32,461 nucleotides of DNA, taken from contig JAISBD010000010.1 of the NCBI GenBank assembly GCA_031266345.1, positions 1 to 32,461 on the forward strand. Direction: 5' to 3'. Shown one piece after another: positions 1 through 7,155 of the stretch. The DNA comes from Puniceicoccales bacterium. Its GTDB lineage: Bacteria; Verrucomicrobiota; Verrucomicrobiia; Opitutales; JAIRKQ01. A program made the position numbers and the translations under genes. Positions within the stretch are counted from its first letter, which is position 1; each line of letters starts with the position of its first letter. Below the pieces are notes generated by a model, which was not told the DNA's origin, made no database searches, and was given only the letters and a program-made list of their open reading frames with translations.

Positions 1-1
1 T

Positions 2-1090
2 AAACTTGCCAGTGGTGCGGAAATGCCCTATTACATCAAGGATAAGGGGCGCTCGGAATCTGGCTGCTTTATCCGCATTGGCAGCTCCTCTCAACCCATG
101 CCAGAATCCATGATCGATAAACTGATGGCACGGCGCCATCAATCGACTCTTGCCAATGTGCTTTCTCGCCACCAAGATTTGGAGTTTAAGCAACTGAAAC
201 TTTACTATGGGCTCAAAAATAAACCACTGAACGACAACTTTGCTAAGACACTGGATTTTTTAACCTCTGATGGCCAGTATAATATGATAGCTTTCCTATT
301 TGCCGATAACAACAACATTTCTATCCGCCTTGGTAAATATATGGGAATGGACAAAATGGATTTGATAGAACGCGAAGATTACAAGGATTGTTGCCTTATT
401 ACGGCTATGCAAAAAATTTTAGACAGGTTTGATGTGGAAAATATTACGCAATCGCGCAAGCGACCTATGCAAACGCGCCTGGACAAGAATTTGGCAGATA
501 AAAATGTTCTCCATGAAGCAATTATCAATGCTTTTGCCCACAACGATTATTCACGTTTGGATACGCCAATTTTTCAGATATACTCTGACCGTTTTGAAAT
601 TATTTCATTTGGTGGTCTAGTGGATGGATTGGATTTAGAAAAATTTTACGAAGGCATTTCTATGCCTCGCAACCGTGAAATTATGCGCATATTCAAAGAC
701 CTTGAATACGTAGAACAATTGGGCTCTGGGATCCCTAAAATTGTTGAAAAATATGGCCGTGAAGGCATTTCCGTTAATGACTATGTTGTACGGACAACAT
801 TGAAGTTTGACAAAGGTGTGGATGAAAAAGACATTTCCCAAGAACACCCCCAAGAACACCCCCAAAAACACCCCAAAAAACACCCCCAAAAAACCTATCA
901 AAAAATAGTAGAAGCTATGCGGATAAAGCCTGATGTGACTATGCAAGAATTGGCCGAACTAGCTGCTATTTCTTCTGAAACTGTCAAAGATCAAATCAAG
1001 CGATTAAAGAGTAAAGGTATAATCCGCCACATCGGGCCTAAAAAAGGTGGCCACTGGGAAATTTTGGAGCAAAAGGAGGCCGCAGAGTGA
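2..1090 (+). CDS. AlbA_2 / RecG-like ATP-binding transcriptional regulator, 5' truncated
   Basis: The reading frame is open to the left edge: codons upstream of the ATG at 23 read KLASGAE and lead directly into MPYYIKDKG, so the true start lies outside the window. What remains is about 362 residues. The visible N-terminal part matches the end of an AlbA_2 (divergent AAA_4) putative DNA-binding domain (GCFIRIGSSSQPM). Residues near 165-185 (LHEAIINAFAHNDYS) and the later GSGIPKI match the histidine-kinase-like ATPase fold typical of this family. A low-complexity HPQ/HPK repeat follows near residues 279-298, then a C-terminal winged helix (MQELAELAAISSETVKDQIKRL). Family members are usually called transcriptional regulators or 'ATP-dependent DNA helicase RecG-related', although they have no helicase motor. 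The role here is unknown. It sits just upstream of a broken autotransporter end, in an accessory-looking stretch. Confidence 0.85.
   Translation, partial: KLASGAEMPYYIKDKGRSESGCFIRIGSSSQPMPESMIDKLMARRHQSTLANVLSRHQDLEFKQLKLYYGLKNKPLNDNFAKTLDFLTSDGQYNMIAFLFADNNNISIRLGKYMGMDKMDLIEREDYKDCCLITAMQKILDRFDVENITQSRKRPMQTRLDKNLADKNVLHEAIINAFAHNDYSRLDTPIFQIYSDRFEIISFGGLVDGLDLEKFYEGISMPRNREIMRIFKDLEYVEQLGSGIPKIVEKYGREGISVNDYVVRTTLKFDKGVDEKDISQEHPQEHPQKHPKKHPQKTYQKIVEAMRIKPDVTMQELAELAAISSETVKDQIKRLKSKGIIRHIGPKKGGHWEILEQKEAAE
838..895 (+). repeat. 12-bp in-frame minisatellite (HPQ/HPK repeat)
   Basis: Within the regulator gene, a roughly 12-bp unit of the form CAAGAACACCCC / CAAAAACACCCC is repeated about five times. 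It encodes QEHP-QEHP-QKHP-KKHP-QK. Because the period is a multiple of three, gains or losses of units would lengthen or shorten a linker between the ATPase-like domain and the winged helix without shifting the frame. Confidence 0.8.
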
Positions 1091-1130
1091 GATCCTAACT
1101 AAAATTTCCCTTCGGTTGGGAAAAATTCAG

Positions 1131-1312
1131 GCTTGCGCTGCCGGATTCCGCAAGAGATTCGATGAGCACGTGGATTTGCTCTGTTCCTGCGTGCGTCCTT
1201 CCCCAAGAATGCCCGCAGCAACATCCTTTCCGCCACCCTCGGCTACACCTTCTCCCATGAATTAGGGGAGGTAAAAAATAAAGTAGCAGGCGATGCAAAG
1301 GGGAAAAAATAA
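1131..1312 (+). pseudogene. Frameshifted remnant of an autotransporter beta-barrel C-terminus
   Basis: In one frame 1131-1181 reads ACAAGFRKRFDEHVDLL; in the next frame 1190-1252 reads RASFPKNARSNILSATLGYTF. Joined, they align with the C-terminus of the intact autotransporter at the other end of the window (VAGFRNKLNAHWDII, then NAHFSKDQSSNIF, then GTGYSF). Shared positions include AGFR, H-x-D, F-x-K, SNI and GY-x-F. The two halves are one base out of register around 1182-1190, so the barrel end is broken. After the aromatic terminal strand the second frame runs about 19 residues further to a TAA at 1310, which a functional autotransporter would not normally do. The upstream part of the gene is missing; the regulator gene ends only about 40 bp before. 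This is a decayed paralogue fragment, not an expressed gene. Confidence 0.7.
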
Positions 1313-1540
1313 GGCGTGGGCACATCTATTATAGCGCATGGCAATGGGGTGCCAATTCTTCAATTCACCAAAGATATTTGGTGTACTATGCCTTTGCTTG
1401 TAAAGTATTTCATTTCAAGGAAGCTGGGTTTTCTATTGCCTTTTGAAGGGATTCAAGGTGTAATATTTTCTCATATATTTCATTGTCTTAGCATCCCCAT
1501 GGGCCAGCTTGTGCCCCCTTTTGGATCCCCTGGCAAATAC

Positions 1541-1735
1541 TTGATTTTAGATAAATTTTTCAATAATTAATAAGCGTTTTCATGAGACCTGCCCCTGATA
1601 TTTTTTCAAGCAATTTGCGTCACAATCTCTGTCTCCCAATAAACATTTGGTTTTGGATAGATTTTTTAATAATATCAGCAAACACTTTTTATTAGCTTTT
1701 TCATGAGATTTGGCTCTAGGTTTTTTATTAACACC
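1541..1735. repeat. Imperfect direct duplication
   Basis: The segment 1541-1607 (TTTTAGATAAATTTTTCAAT, then TTTTCATGAGACCTG) recurs in diverged form at 1645-1735 (TTTTGGATAGATTTTTTAAT, then TTTTTCATGAGATTTG). The second copy carries extra bases between the two blocks. Short AT-rich blocks can agree by chance, so this is a moderate call. Confidence 0.4.
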
Positions 1736-1873
1736 TACACAAACTAATTGTATTCGAATCTTGGGATAAAGCAAGATTTTTTCAACCATGTTGGCCTCTC
1801 CAAGTCGCTTTTCCCATTTGTATCCCTGTCCAATTTACCAATTCCTCCCTTCTCTTCGCACATTAGTTAAGCC

Positions 1874-1901
1874 TTGACGGAGTGTAAGATTTTTATAAAA
1901 T
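1874..1901 (+). promoter_or_regulatory. Candidate sigma-70 promoter without a gene behind it
   Basis: TTGACG at 1874-1879, a 16-bp spacer and TAAAAT at 1896-1901 resemble -35 and -10 boxes. No open frame follows; the downstream 100 bp contain partial inverted blocks (GCTGCTCAC near 1902, GCAGCA near 1984, GTGAGC near 1995). It could drive a short RNA or be coincidence. Confidence 0.3.
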
Positions 1902-2020
1902 GCTGCTCACTAGGATGGGACAAAGCGGAATAGCACAAATAAGCGGTTACGGAATGGGGCAAAACGAAACATAGCGAACAAGTGCAGCAGGGTGGTGAGC
2001 GGAAACGCAGCGCCGCAATC

Positions 2021-2365
2021 ATTCACCGGCAGTGATAGCGATGTTACCTTCGATTTCCCCTACTAATTTAACACTAATTTTAGCACCAACGCTCCCCTAA
2101 ATTCCACAAAACTTTAAATTCCGCAGAAAATCCACCAGTCCACCAGCGGTGATAGCGATGTCCCCTTCGATTTCCCCTACTAATATATTCTCTACTAGCT
2201 TCAGCACCAACGTTCTTCTAAATCCCACAAAATTCTAAATTTTACAGAAAATTCACCGGCGGCGACGCCGATGTCCCTTTCGATTTCCCCTACTAATATT
2301 TTAACACTAACTTTAGCATCAGCGCTCCCCTAAATCCCACAAAACTCTAAATCCCACATAATCTA
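2021..2365. repeat. Three tandem copies of a ~115-bp repeat
   Basis: Three units each contain a CACCGGCrGTGATAGCGATG-like block (near 2021, 2141, 2251), then TTCGATTTCCCCTACTAAT, then AGCACCAACGCTCCCCTAAA, then a CCCACAAAACTCTAAAT-like block. Distances between equivalent positions are 117 and 113 bp. On the minus strand each unit has a short open stretch reading LVGEIE-x-D/N-IAITAG or a close variant, but stops interrupt it in every copy, so no protein is supported. Copies differ by substitutions and small indels, indicating an old expansion. Confidence 0.8.
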
Positions 2366-2689
2366 CTTACACTTTTCAGCCTTCAGCCAATACACACTGG
2401 GCCCCCCGAAAAGAGGGCCCTTCCCTTTTTCTCCATCCCACACATTGAAAGTTCCCCACTGCCATCTCTTCTATTAGAAATCCGCCGCTGCCACCATTCC
2501 ACCGTCCATTGAAAATTTCCCGGTAGCTAGCAGAGGAACCATTCGAACTATTAGGAATTTCCTAATAGTTGCTTTTGCTTTATTTTTTCTTTCCAACGTG
2601 TTTTTGGTATAACAGTGGTATATTGCGATTTTCTCACCATCCATTTTTCGTTTCCCTTGATTCCTTGGAAGCTGCATAAATAAGCCCGA
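2366..2689. other. Non-coding spacer between repeats and tRNA
   Basis: About 320 bp with no credible coding frame. It holds a GGGCCC-based hairpin followed by a pyrimidine run (2399-2430) and a short inverted block AGGAATTTCCT near 2551. The minus-strand frame at 2474-2758 runs through the tRNA and is discounted. Confidence 0.5.
2399..2430 (+). terminator. Possible rho-independent terminator
   Basis: GGGCCC at 2399-2404 and GGGCCC at 2415-2420 can pair around a 10-nt loop, followed by TTCCCTTTTT. The upstream plus-strand DNA carries no intact gene, so the hairpin may be a relic or terminate a non-coding transcript. Confidence 0.4.
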
Positions 2690-2772
2690 TGCTCGGGGCG
2701 GGAGTCGAACCCGCACGCCCTTACAGGCAAAGGATTTTAAGTCCTCAGCGTCTACCATTCCGCCACCCGAGC
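2690..2772 (-). tRNA. tRNA-Leu (anticodon UAA)
   Basis: On the minus strand the molecule opens with GCTCGGG and closes with CCCGAGC plus discriminator A, a perfect 7-bp acceptor stem. The D arm contains GGAATGGTAGAC. The anticodon stem GAGGA/TCCTT carries the loop CTTAAAA, giving anticodon UAA. A long class II variable arm follows, then T-arm GCGGGTTCGACTCCCGC. CCA is not encoded. Downstream of the 3' end the DNA reads TCGGG, which can pair with the final CCCGA and may act as a short terminator. Confidence 0.95.
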
Positions 2773-2927
2773 AGAGAAACTCACAATTGGAGTTTATTTG
2801 GAAGATGCAACGTTTTTGTTGCTAAATTAGAAAAGTTATTTCCAGGTAAAAAGCATCTCCAACGCCATAGCACAGCACGCGCTTTCCGCATCTTCTGCAT
2901 ACAAAAGTGCTTATCTGCAGCATTTTT

Positions 2928-4121
2928 GGAACAATTGGAGAAGTTAAAGGCATTGGGAGAGAGGGATACGTTTTTAGGTAAGGTTGCGCAAGTGGGAGTA
3001 GGGTAGGGGATATTGCTGATCCTTGGGGTATCTTTGATTCCCTAACCAAATCGGCATAAGGGAGTTGCCTGTGAAACATTGTTTTCAGTTAAGTCGAAAA
3101 TATTTGAAGGGGGTGCTAAGGGACATCCTTGGAACAATTGGAGAAGTTAAGGGCATTGGGGGAGAGAGATACATTTTCAGGTAAGGTTACGCAAGTGGGA
3201 ATAGGGCAGGGGATATTGTTGATCCTTGGGATGCCTTTGATTTCCTAACCGAGTCGGCAGAAGGGAGTTGCCTGTGAAACATTGTTTTCAGTTAAATCGA
3301 AAATATTTGAAAGGGGTGCTAAGGGGCACCCTTGGAACAATTGGAGAAGTTAAGGGCATTGGGGGAGAGGGATACGTTTTTAGGTAAGGTTGCGCAAGTG
3401 GGAGTAGGGTAGGGGATATTGCGGATCCTTGGGATACCTTTGACTTCCTAACCAAATCGGCAGAAGGGAGTTACCTGTGAAGCATTGTTTTCAGTTAAAT
3501 CGAAAATATTTGAAGGGGGTGCTAAGGGGCACCCTTGGAACAATTGGAGAAGTTAAGGGCATTGGAGGAGAGGGATACATTTTCAGGTAAGGTTACGCAA
3601 GTGGGAGTAGGGTAGGGGATATTGTTGATCCTTGGGATACCTTTGATTTCCTAACCAAGTCGGCAGAAGGGAGTTGCCTGTGAAGCATTGTTTTCAGTTA
3701 AATCGAAAATATTTGAAGGGGATGCTAAGGGGCACCCTTGGAACAATTGGAGAAGTTAAGGGCATTGGGGGAGAGGGATACATTTTTAGGTAAGATTGCG
3801 CAAATGGGAGTAGGGTAGGGGATATTGCGGATCCTTGGGATACCTTTGATTCCCTAACCAAGTTGGCAGAAGGGAGTTGCGGGGCATTGTTTCCAGCTAA
3901 GTTGAAAATATTTGAAGGAGGTGCTAAGGGACATCCTTGGAATAATTGGAGAAATTAAGGACATTGGGGGAGAGGGATACATTTTCAGGTAAGGTTGCGC
4001 AAGTGAGAGTAGGGCAGGGATGGGAATAGGGTAGGGGATATTGCTGATCCTTGGGATACCTTTGATTCCCTAACCAAGTCGGCATAGGGGAGTTGCCTGT
4101 GAAACATTGTTTTCAGTTAAA
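2928..4121. repeat. Array of six ~203-bp tandem repeats
   Basis: Six near-identical units begin with GGAACAATTGGAGAAGTTAA (or a variant) at 2928, 3131, 3334, 3537, 3740 and 3939, giving periods of 203, 203, 203, 203 and 199 bp. Each unit has a GGGATAC block, a purine-rich GTGGGAGTAGGGTAGGGGAT block, CCTTGGGATACCTTTGATTC, TCGGCAGAAGGGAGTTGCC, and CATTGTTTTCAGTTAAATCG. A small hairpin AAGGG-GCA-CCCTT recurs at the unit boundaries; where the loop side changes to TCCTT the stem survives by a G-U pair. The last unit has an internal duplication of the GTAGGGCAGGG block. No frame stays open across units. The array lies next to the 5' side of the tRNA-Leu gene. Confidence 0.95.
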
Positions 4122-4513
4122 AAGTAAGGCTGGCACATTTCTCCTTTCCTTAAAGGATCCAATGGAAAACTAGGGCGTGCTAGCGTTGTCTAAAAAATCC
4201 GATAGGAAAGAGCCAAGGAAGCGAGACCGAGGGAGATAGTATCCAATTTTCCAAGTTATTTCCGTTTCCCTTGTCCATCATTTTTCCCTTTCTCTGTAAG
4301 TTAAGTAAGAACGTTAACACACCCTAGGCGATGGGGAAAGTGCTAAGCAGCTGGAACAAAATATGCGCGAAGGAAAAAGGTAGCGGAAAAGTGTTGAGCT
4401 TCCAACTTAAGTCAGCAAAATTTCAACAAGGCCAAATTAGCAAATGGCCAAAACCCGTGTGTGCGGTTAATATTTTAAAATTTCAACTAGACATAATATA
4501 TATTATGCGAAAT
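4122..4513. other. Spacer between repeat array and transaldolase
   Basis: About 390 bp. The only frame (4331-4537, 68 codons) has no ribosome-binding site, no recognisable domain and overlaps the end of the transaldolase gene, so it is not called. Two ATCCAATTTTCC/ATCCAATGGAAAA-like blocks occur near 4157 and 4241. Nothing else is supported. Confidence 0.5.
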
Positions 4514-5452
4514 TTAAACGCTTCGCTGGGAAAGTAAATCTTCCAGCGAAGTTGTATCTTTTACAAATAATCTGATGCCTTCGGATAATTTCTCCGTAGC
4601 CATTTGATTTTCATTCAGCGAAAATCGAAATTCTTTTTCTGATAGCGAATCCGGAATTTTCTCCGGTAAAGTTGCATCATTCTCGATCTGCCGCTCCACT
4701 TTGAATGTTGCAAGCTGCAACTCTTCCAAAAATTTTGGGCCTATGGTCAGCAAGTCACATCCGGCCAGGGACACTATTTCTCCCACATTCCTGAAGCTTG
4801 CCCCCATAATTTCGGTTTTGTAGCCGCGGGCCTTGTAGCATCCATGAATTGTTTTCACAGAATTCACCCCCGGATCATTGCTGAAAAGATTGGCAGATGG
4901 ATTGTTTTTAGTGTGCCAGTCTAGAATTCTGCCGACAAAGGGCGATATTAGGGTCACGTTGGCTTGGCCGCAGATGAGTGCTTGTTCCAGCGAAAATATC
5001 AGGGTTAAGTTGCAGTGAATGCCTTCCTGTTCAAGGACTTTTGCAGCTAGTACACCTTCCCATGTCGCAGCTATTTTTACTAGAACACGTTCCCGATCAA
5101 CGCCACCGTGCTCATACATTGAGATGATGTTTCTGGCAGAATCAACCATCGCCGCTGCATCAAAGGAGAGCCTGGCATCGATTTCAGAAGATACCCGCCC
5201 ACCTATTATTTTGAGAATTTCCAAGCCAAAACCAGCGACAATGGCATTCATACGCTCCCGCATCGGTCGATTTTCATATTGGCGCAATGCCTTATCTATT
5301 ATAAACTTATACTGTTCTTGCTGGGCAGCCTTGAGGATGAGGGACGGATTGGTAGTGGCATCGCGGGGACAAAATTTCTTTATCATTTCCAAATCGCCGC
5401 TATCGGCAACAACGGTGCTATGTTTCTTTAATTGTTCCAATGATGATTCCAT
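4514..5452 (-). CDS. tal: Transaldolase (class I, TalB-like)
   Basis: This is a predicted cytosolic transaldolase of the non-oxidative pentose phosphate pathway, moving a dihydroxyacetone unit from sedoheptulose 7-phosphate to glyceraldehyde 3-phosphate. The 312-residue protein is close to the usual ~316 of the long TalB class. Signature DATTNPSLIL occurs near residue 31. The Schiff-base lysine is in VLVKIAATWEG (about K126 from the chosen start). LTLIFSLEQALICGQANVTL and SPFVGRILDW are typical barrel segments. The ATG at 5452 (MESSLEQL) is preferred over a TTG seven codons upstream, because family proteins begin close to this point and the longer version overlaps the preceding gene. It starts 17 bp after the stop of the CPBP protease gene on the same strand, so the two are likely co-transcribed. 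Confidence 0.95.
   Translation of the reverse strand: MESSLEQLKKHSTVVADSGDLEMIKKFCPRDATTNPSLILKAAQQEQYKFIIDKALRQYENRPMRERMNAIVAGFGLEILKIIGGRVSSEIDARLSFDAAAMVDSARNIISMYEHGGVDRERVLVKIAATWEGVLAAKVLEQEGIHCNLTLIFSLEQALICGQANVTLISPFVGRILDWHTKNNPSANLFSNDPGVNSVKTIHGCYKARGYKTEIMGASFRNVGEIVSLAGCDLLTIGPKFLEELQLATFKVERQIENDATLPEKIPDSLSEKEFRFSLNENQMATEKLSEGIRLFVKDTTSLEDLLSQRSV
4521..4551 (-). terminator. Hairpin overlapping the end of the transaldolase gene
   Basis: CTTCGCTGG (4521-4529) and CCAGCGAAG (4543-4551) form a perfect 9-bp stem with a 13-nt loop. On the minus strand it lies in the last codons of transaldolase, followed by CGTTTAAATTT, a short weak U-rich tail that contains the stop codon. It is a plausible terminator. 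Confidence 0.5.
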
Positions 5453-5469
5453 AATAATTTTAAAAACTA

Positions 5470-6285
5470 TCAAACTAAGATCTTTATAGTAAACAACATC
5501 AAGACAGTCCCAATGTGGAACCCCATTGCCTGATTCAAAGATTTATTTTTGAGGGTTATCAGTGCCAAAATGATGCCAAAAAGCACAAGTTTGGCAAATT
5601 GCCAAATCTTAAACTCGTACACAAAACCGAATAGCATGGGAGTGAAGCATCTGAAGCCGCTCAGCATACCGATGTTTTCGCTGTTCACATGCGCCGCCAA
5701 AGGAACTTTAATGTGGGTATAGGCAAAGAAAATCGATGAAGTAATAAGCGCCAAAGTTGGATTGCAAGCTGTGTAAAATGCTCTTAAAACAGCCCCTCGA
5801 AATAATATTTCCTCGAAAGTGCCCACCACCGCTGCACATAGCACAAATTTTGAAAGCTTTTTAATGGGCGAAACTGCCAAAGCCGGAATGAACATGACTT
5901 CGGCCCCAAAAAGCAGAGCTTCGATTTTCATAAAAATTACCGCAAATAGCAAGCCGATGCAGGCCCATTTTAAAACCGTTTTTATATGTCTGGGGTTACA
6001 TCCCACCCCTGCTAGCCCTTTTATGCCGCATTTTTTAAAGAAAAATGGCAGAGCAAGGAGCGCCGCTACCAGCACGATTCTGCCGTAAATTTTGCTAATC
6101 CCCCACCCTACCGCACGTTGGGCCATCGCCTCCCCTAGCCCACTCAAAGCCAGGTAAACTGGCCCCGCCAACACTGTGGCAATGAGCAGTGCTCCAAAAA
6201 ACAAGGTGAAAAGATACAATAGCCCCTTGGCGGAATACTCATTTTCTCCCAACCTAAAAAGTATAAATGTCCTATCTCTCTCCAC
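5470..6285 (-). CDS. CPBP family intramembrane metalloprotease
   Basis: A 271-residue polytopic membrane protein with a GTG start. It has about seven hydrophobic segments (for example LLYLFTLFFGALLIATVLAG near residues 22-42). It carries the CPBP/Abi (CAAX-protease-like) motifs in order: EEILFR (EExxxR), FAYTH (FxxxH) and a C-terminal GFHIG histidine. Members are glutamic-type intramembrane proteases related to eukaryotic Rce1; bacterial ones have varied or unknown substrates. Its gene lies directly upstream of transaldolase on the same strand, but no functional link follows from that. A TTGACA box on this strand at 6319-6324 could be part of its promoter, although no good -10 is seen. Confidence 0.85.
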   Translation of the reverse strand: MERDRTFILFRLGENEYSAKGLLYLFTLFFGALLIATVLAGPVYLALSGLGEAMAQRAVGWGISKIYGRIVLVAALLALPFFFKKCGIKGLAGVGCNPRHIKTVLKWACIGLLFAVIFMKIEALLFGAEVMFIPALAVSPIKKLSKFVLCAAVVGTFEEILFRGAVLRAFYTACNPTLALITSSIFFAYTHIKVPLAAHVNSENIGMLSGFRCFTPMLFGFVYEFKIWQFAKLVLFGIILALITLKNKSLNQAMGFHIGTVLMLFTIKILV

Positions 6286-6344
6286 GCTTTGGAAAGCAAA
6301 AGCGTGAGCCGGTACAATGTCAAACGGAAAATTTTACTAAAAGC

Positions 6345-6373
6345 TTGACAAATTTTTGAGGCAATCTACCTAT
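6345..6373 (+). promoter_or_regulatory. Candidate promoter for the ABC transporter operon
   Basis: A perfect TTGACA (6345-6350) is followed after 16-17 bp by TACCTAT, a weak -10. The ATG at 6382 is so close that the mRNA leader would be very short, and no Shine-Dalgarno sequence is seen. Confidence 0.4.
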
Positions 6374-6381
6374 GTCCGTAC

Positions 6382-7146
6382 ATGAGGAAATTATCTGCCA
6401 TATTTATTTCCATGCTGCTAAGCATATTTGCCCTGTGCCAGGGGGAGAATAAGCCTTTAATTGTGCTGACGAGTGCCGATAATCCGCCCTATGAATTTGT
6501 AAGTTCCGGTGCGGTTGTTGGCTTTGACATCGACCTGATAAATCTTGTGGCAAAGCGTTTAAATAGGCAGTGCGACATAAGGGACATGCCGTTTCCCTCC
6601 CTCATTCCTGCCCTGCGCGCCAAACAGGGTGATGTGGCCATTGCGGCGATCACGCCCACGGACCTACGCCGGAAAAGTTTGGATTTTTCCATTCCCTACC
6701 AAAACAACGTTAGTGCACTGATAATTGTTAAAACGGAGGATTTTAACAATGTTGCGGAGGGAGCCTATTTCCCCCTTGAATTGCTCAAAAAGCGCACAGT
6801 GGGAGTGCAGTTTGGGACGCATCACGAAAGCGACATCAAAGAAGTGGCCATGGAGGGCATTACCATTCGCCGCTATGATAGCGTGAGCAATCTTGTCGCC
6901 GAAATGGAAAAATCTGCACGGGGTGTGGGCTTGCTTTACGGCATCATTGTCGGTGTGCCGGAGGCAAAAGCGATAGTTAAGCAGAGCAAAAATTTAACTT
7001 TTTATAGGTTGAAGTTTGAAGATTCCTTTGCCATCGCCCTCCCTAAGGATTCTCCTCTGCGGGAGGATGTCAATCGCGTAATAGAGAGCTTGGGAAAGGA
7101 AGGGAAGATTGCGGAATTCGAGAAAAAGTGGGATATTTTTAAGTAG
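6382..7146 (+). CDS. Amino-acid ABC transporter substrate-binding protein (SBP_bac_3)
   Basis: A 254-residue periplasmic solute-binding protein for a polar amino acid. Residues 1-20 form a signal peptide (charged MRKL, hydrophobic core, then CQGENK); the Cys after FAL is not in a canonical lipobox, so secretion or lipidation is undecided. The family motif GFDIDLINLVAKRL follows. The ligand-carboxylate-binding region AITPTDLRRKSLDFSIPY contains the conserved arginine. GVQFGTHHE and the C-terminal helix VNRVIESLGKEGKIAEFEKKW are typical. It is the first gene of a three-gene operon with a permease (9-bp gap) and an ATPase. Substrate specificity cannot be read from sequence alone. Confidence 0.92.
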   Translation: MRKLSAIFISMLLSIFALCQGENKPLIVLTSADNPPYEFVSSGAVVGFDIDLINLVAKRLNRQCDIRDMPFPSLIPALRAKQGDVAIAAITPTDLRRKSLDFSIPYQNNVSALIIVKTEDFNNVAEGAYFPLELLKKRTVGVQFGTHHESDIKEVAMEGITIRRYDSVSNLVAEMEKSARGVGLLYGIIVGVPEAKAIVKQSKNLTFYRLKFEDSFAIALPKDSPLREDVNRVIESLGKEGKIAEFEKKWDIFK

Positions 7147-7155
7147 GCTTGGCCA

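Larger units (their letters stand above)
1313..2020. other. Gene-poor stretch, no supported CDS
   Basis: About 700 bp with only short unconvincing frames: an 84-codon plus-strand frame at 1316-1570 with a GTG start, and a 69-codon minus-strand frame at 1580-1789. Neither has a recognisable domain or ribosome-binding site. The stretch contains an imperfect duplication (1541-1607 and 1645-1735) and one promoter-like sequence near 1874. It looks like decayed or intergenic DNA. Confidence 0.6.

Noticed and set aside
1316..1570. 84-codon plus-strand frame with GTG start
   Set aside because: No ribosome-binding site or domain; it lies in a decayed region.
1580..1789. 69-codon minus-strand frame
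   Set aside because: It runs through an imperfect AT-rich duplication and has no supporting signal.
2689..3006. 105-codon plus-strand frame
   Set aside because: It crosses the tRNA-Leu gene and the first 203-bp repeat; the other repeat copies do not keep the same frame open.
2928..4121. CRISPR array
   Set aside because: The unit is about 203 bp and repeated end to end, with no short repeat and unique spacer pattern and no cas genes.
4331..4537. 68-codon plus-strand frame before transaldolase
   Set aside because: Overlaps the transaldolase end, lacks a start signal and has low-complexity lysine-rich composition.
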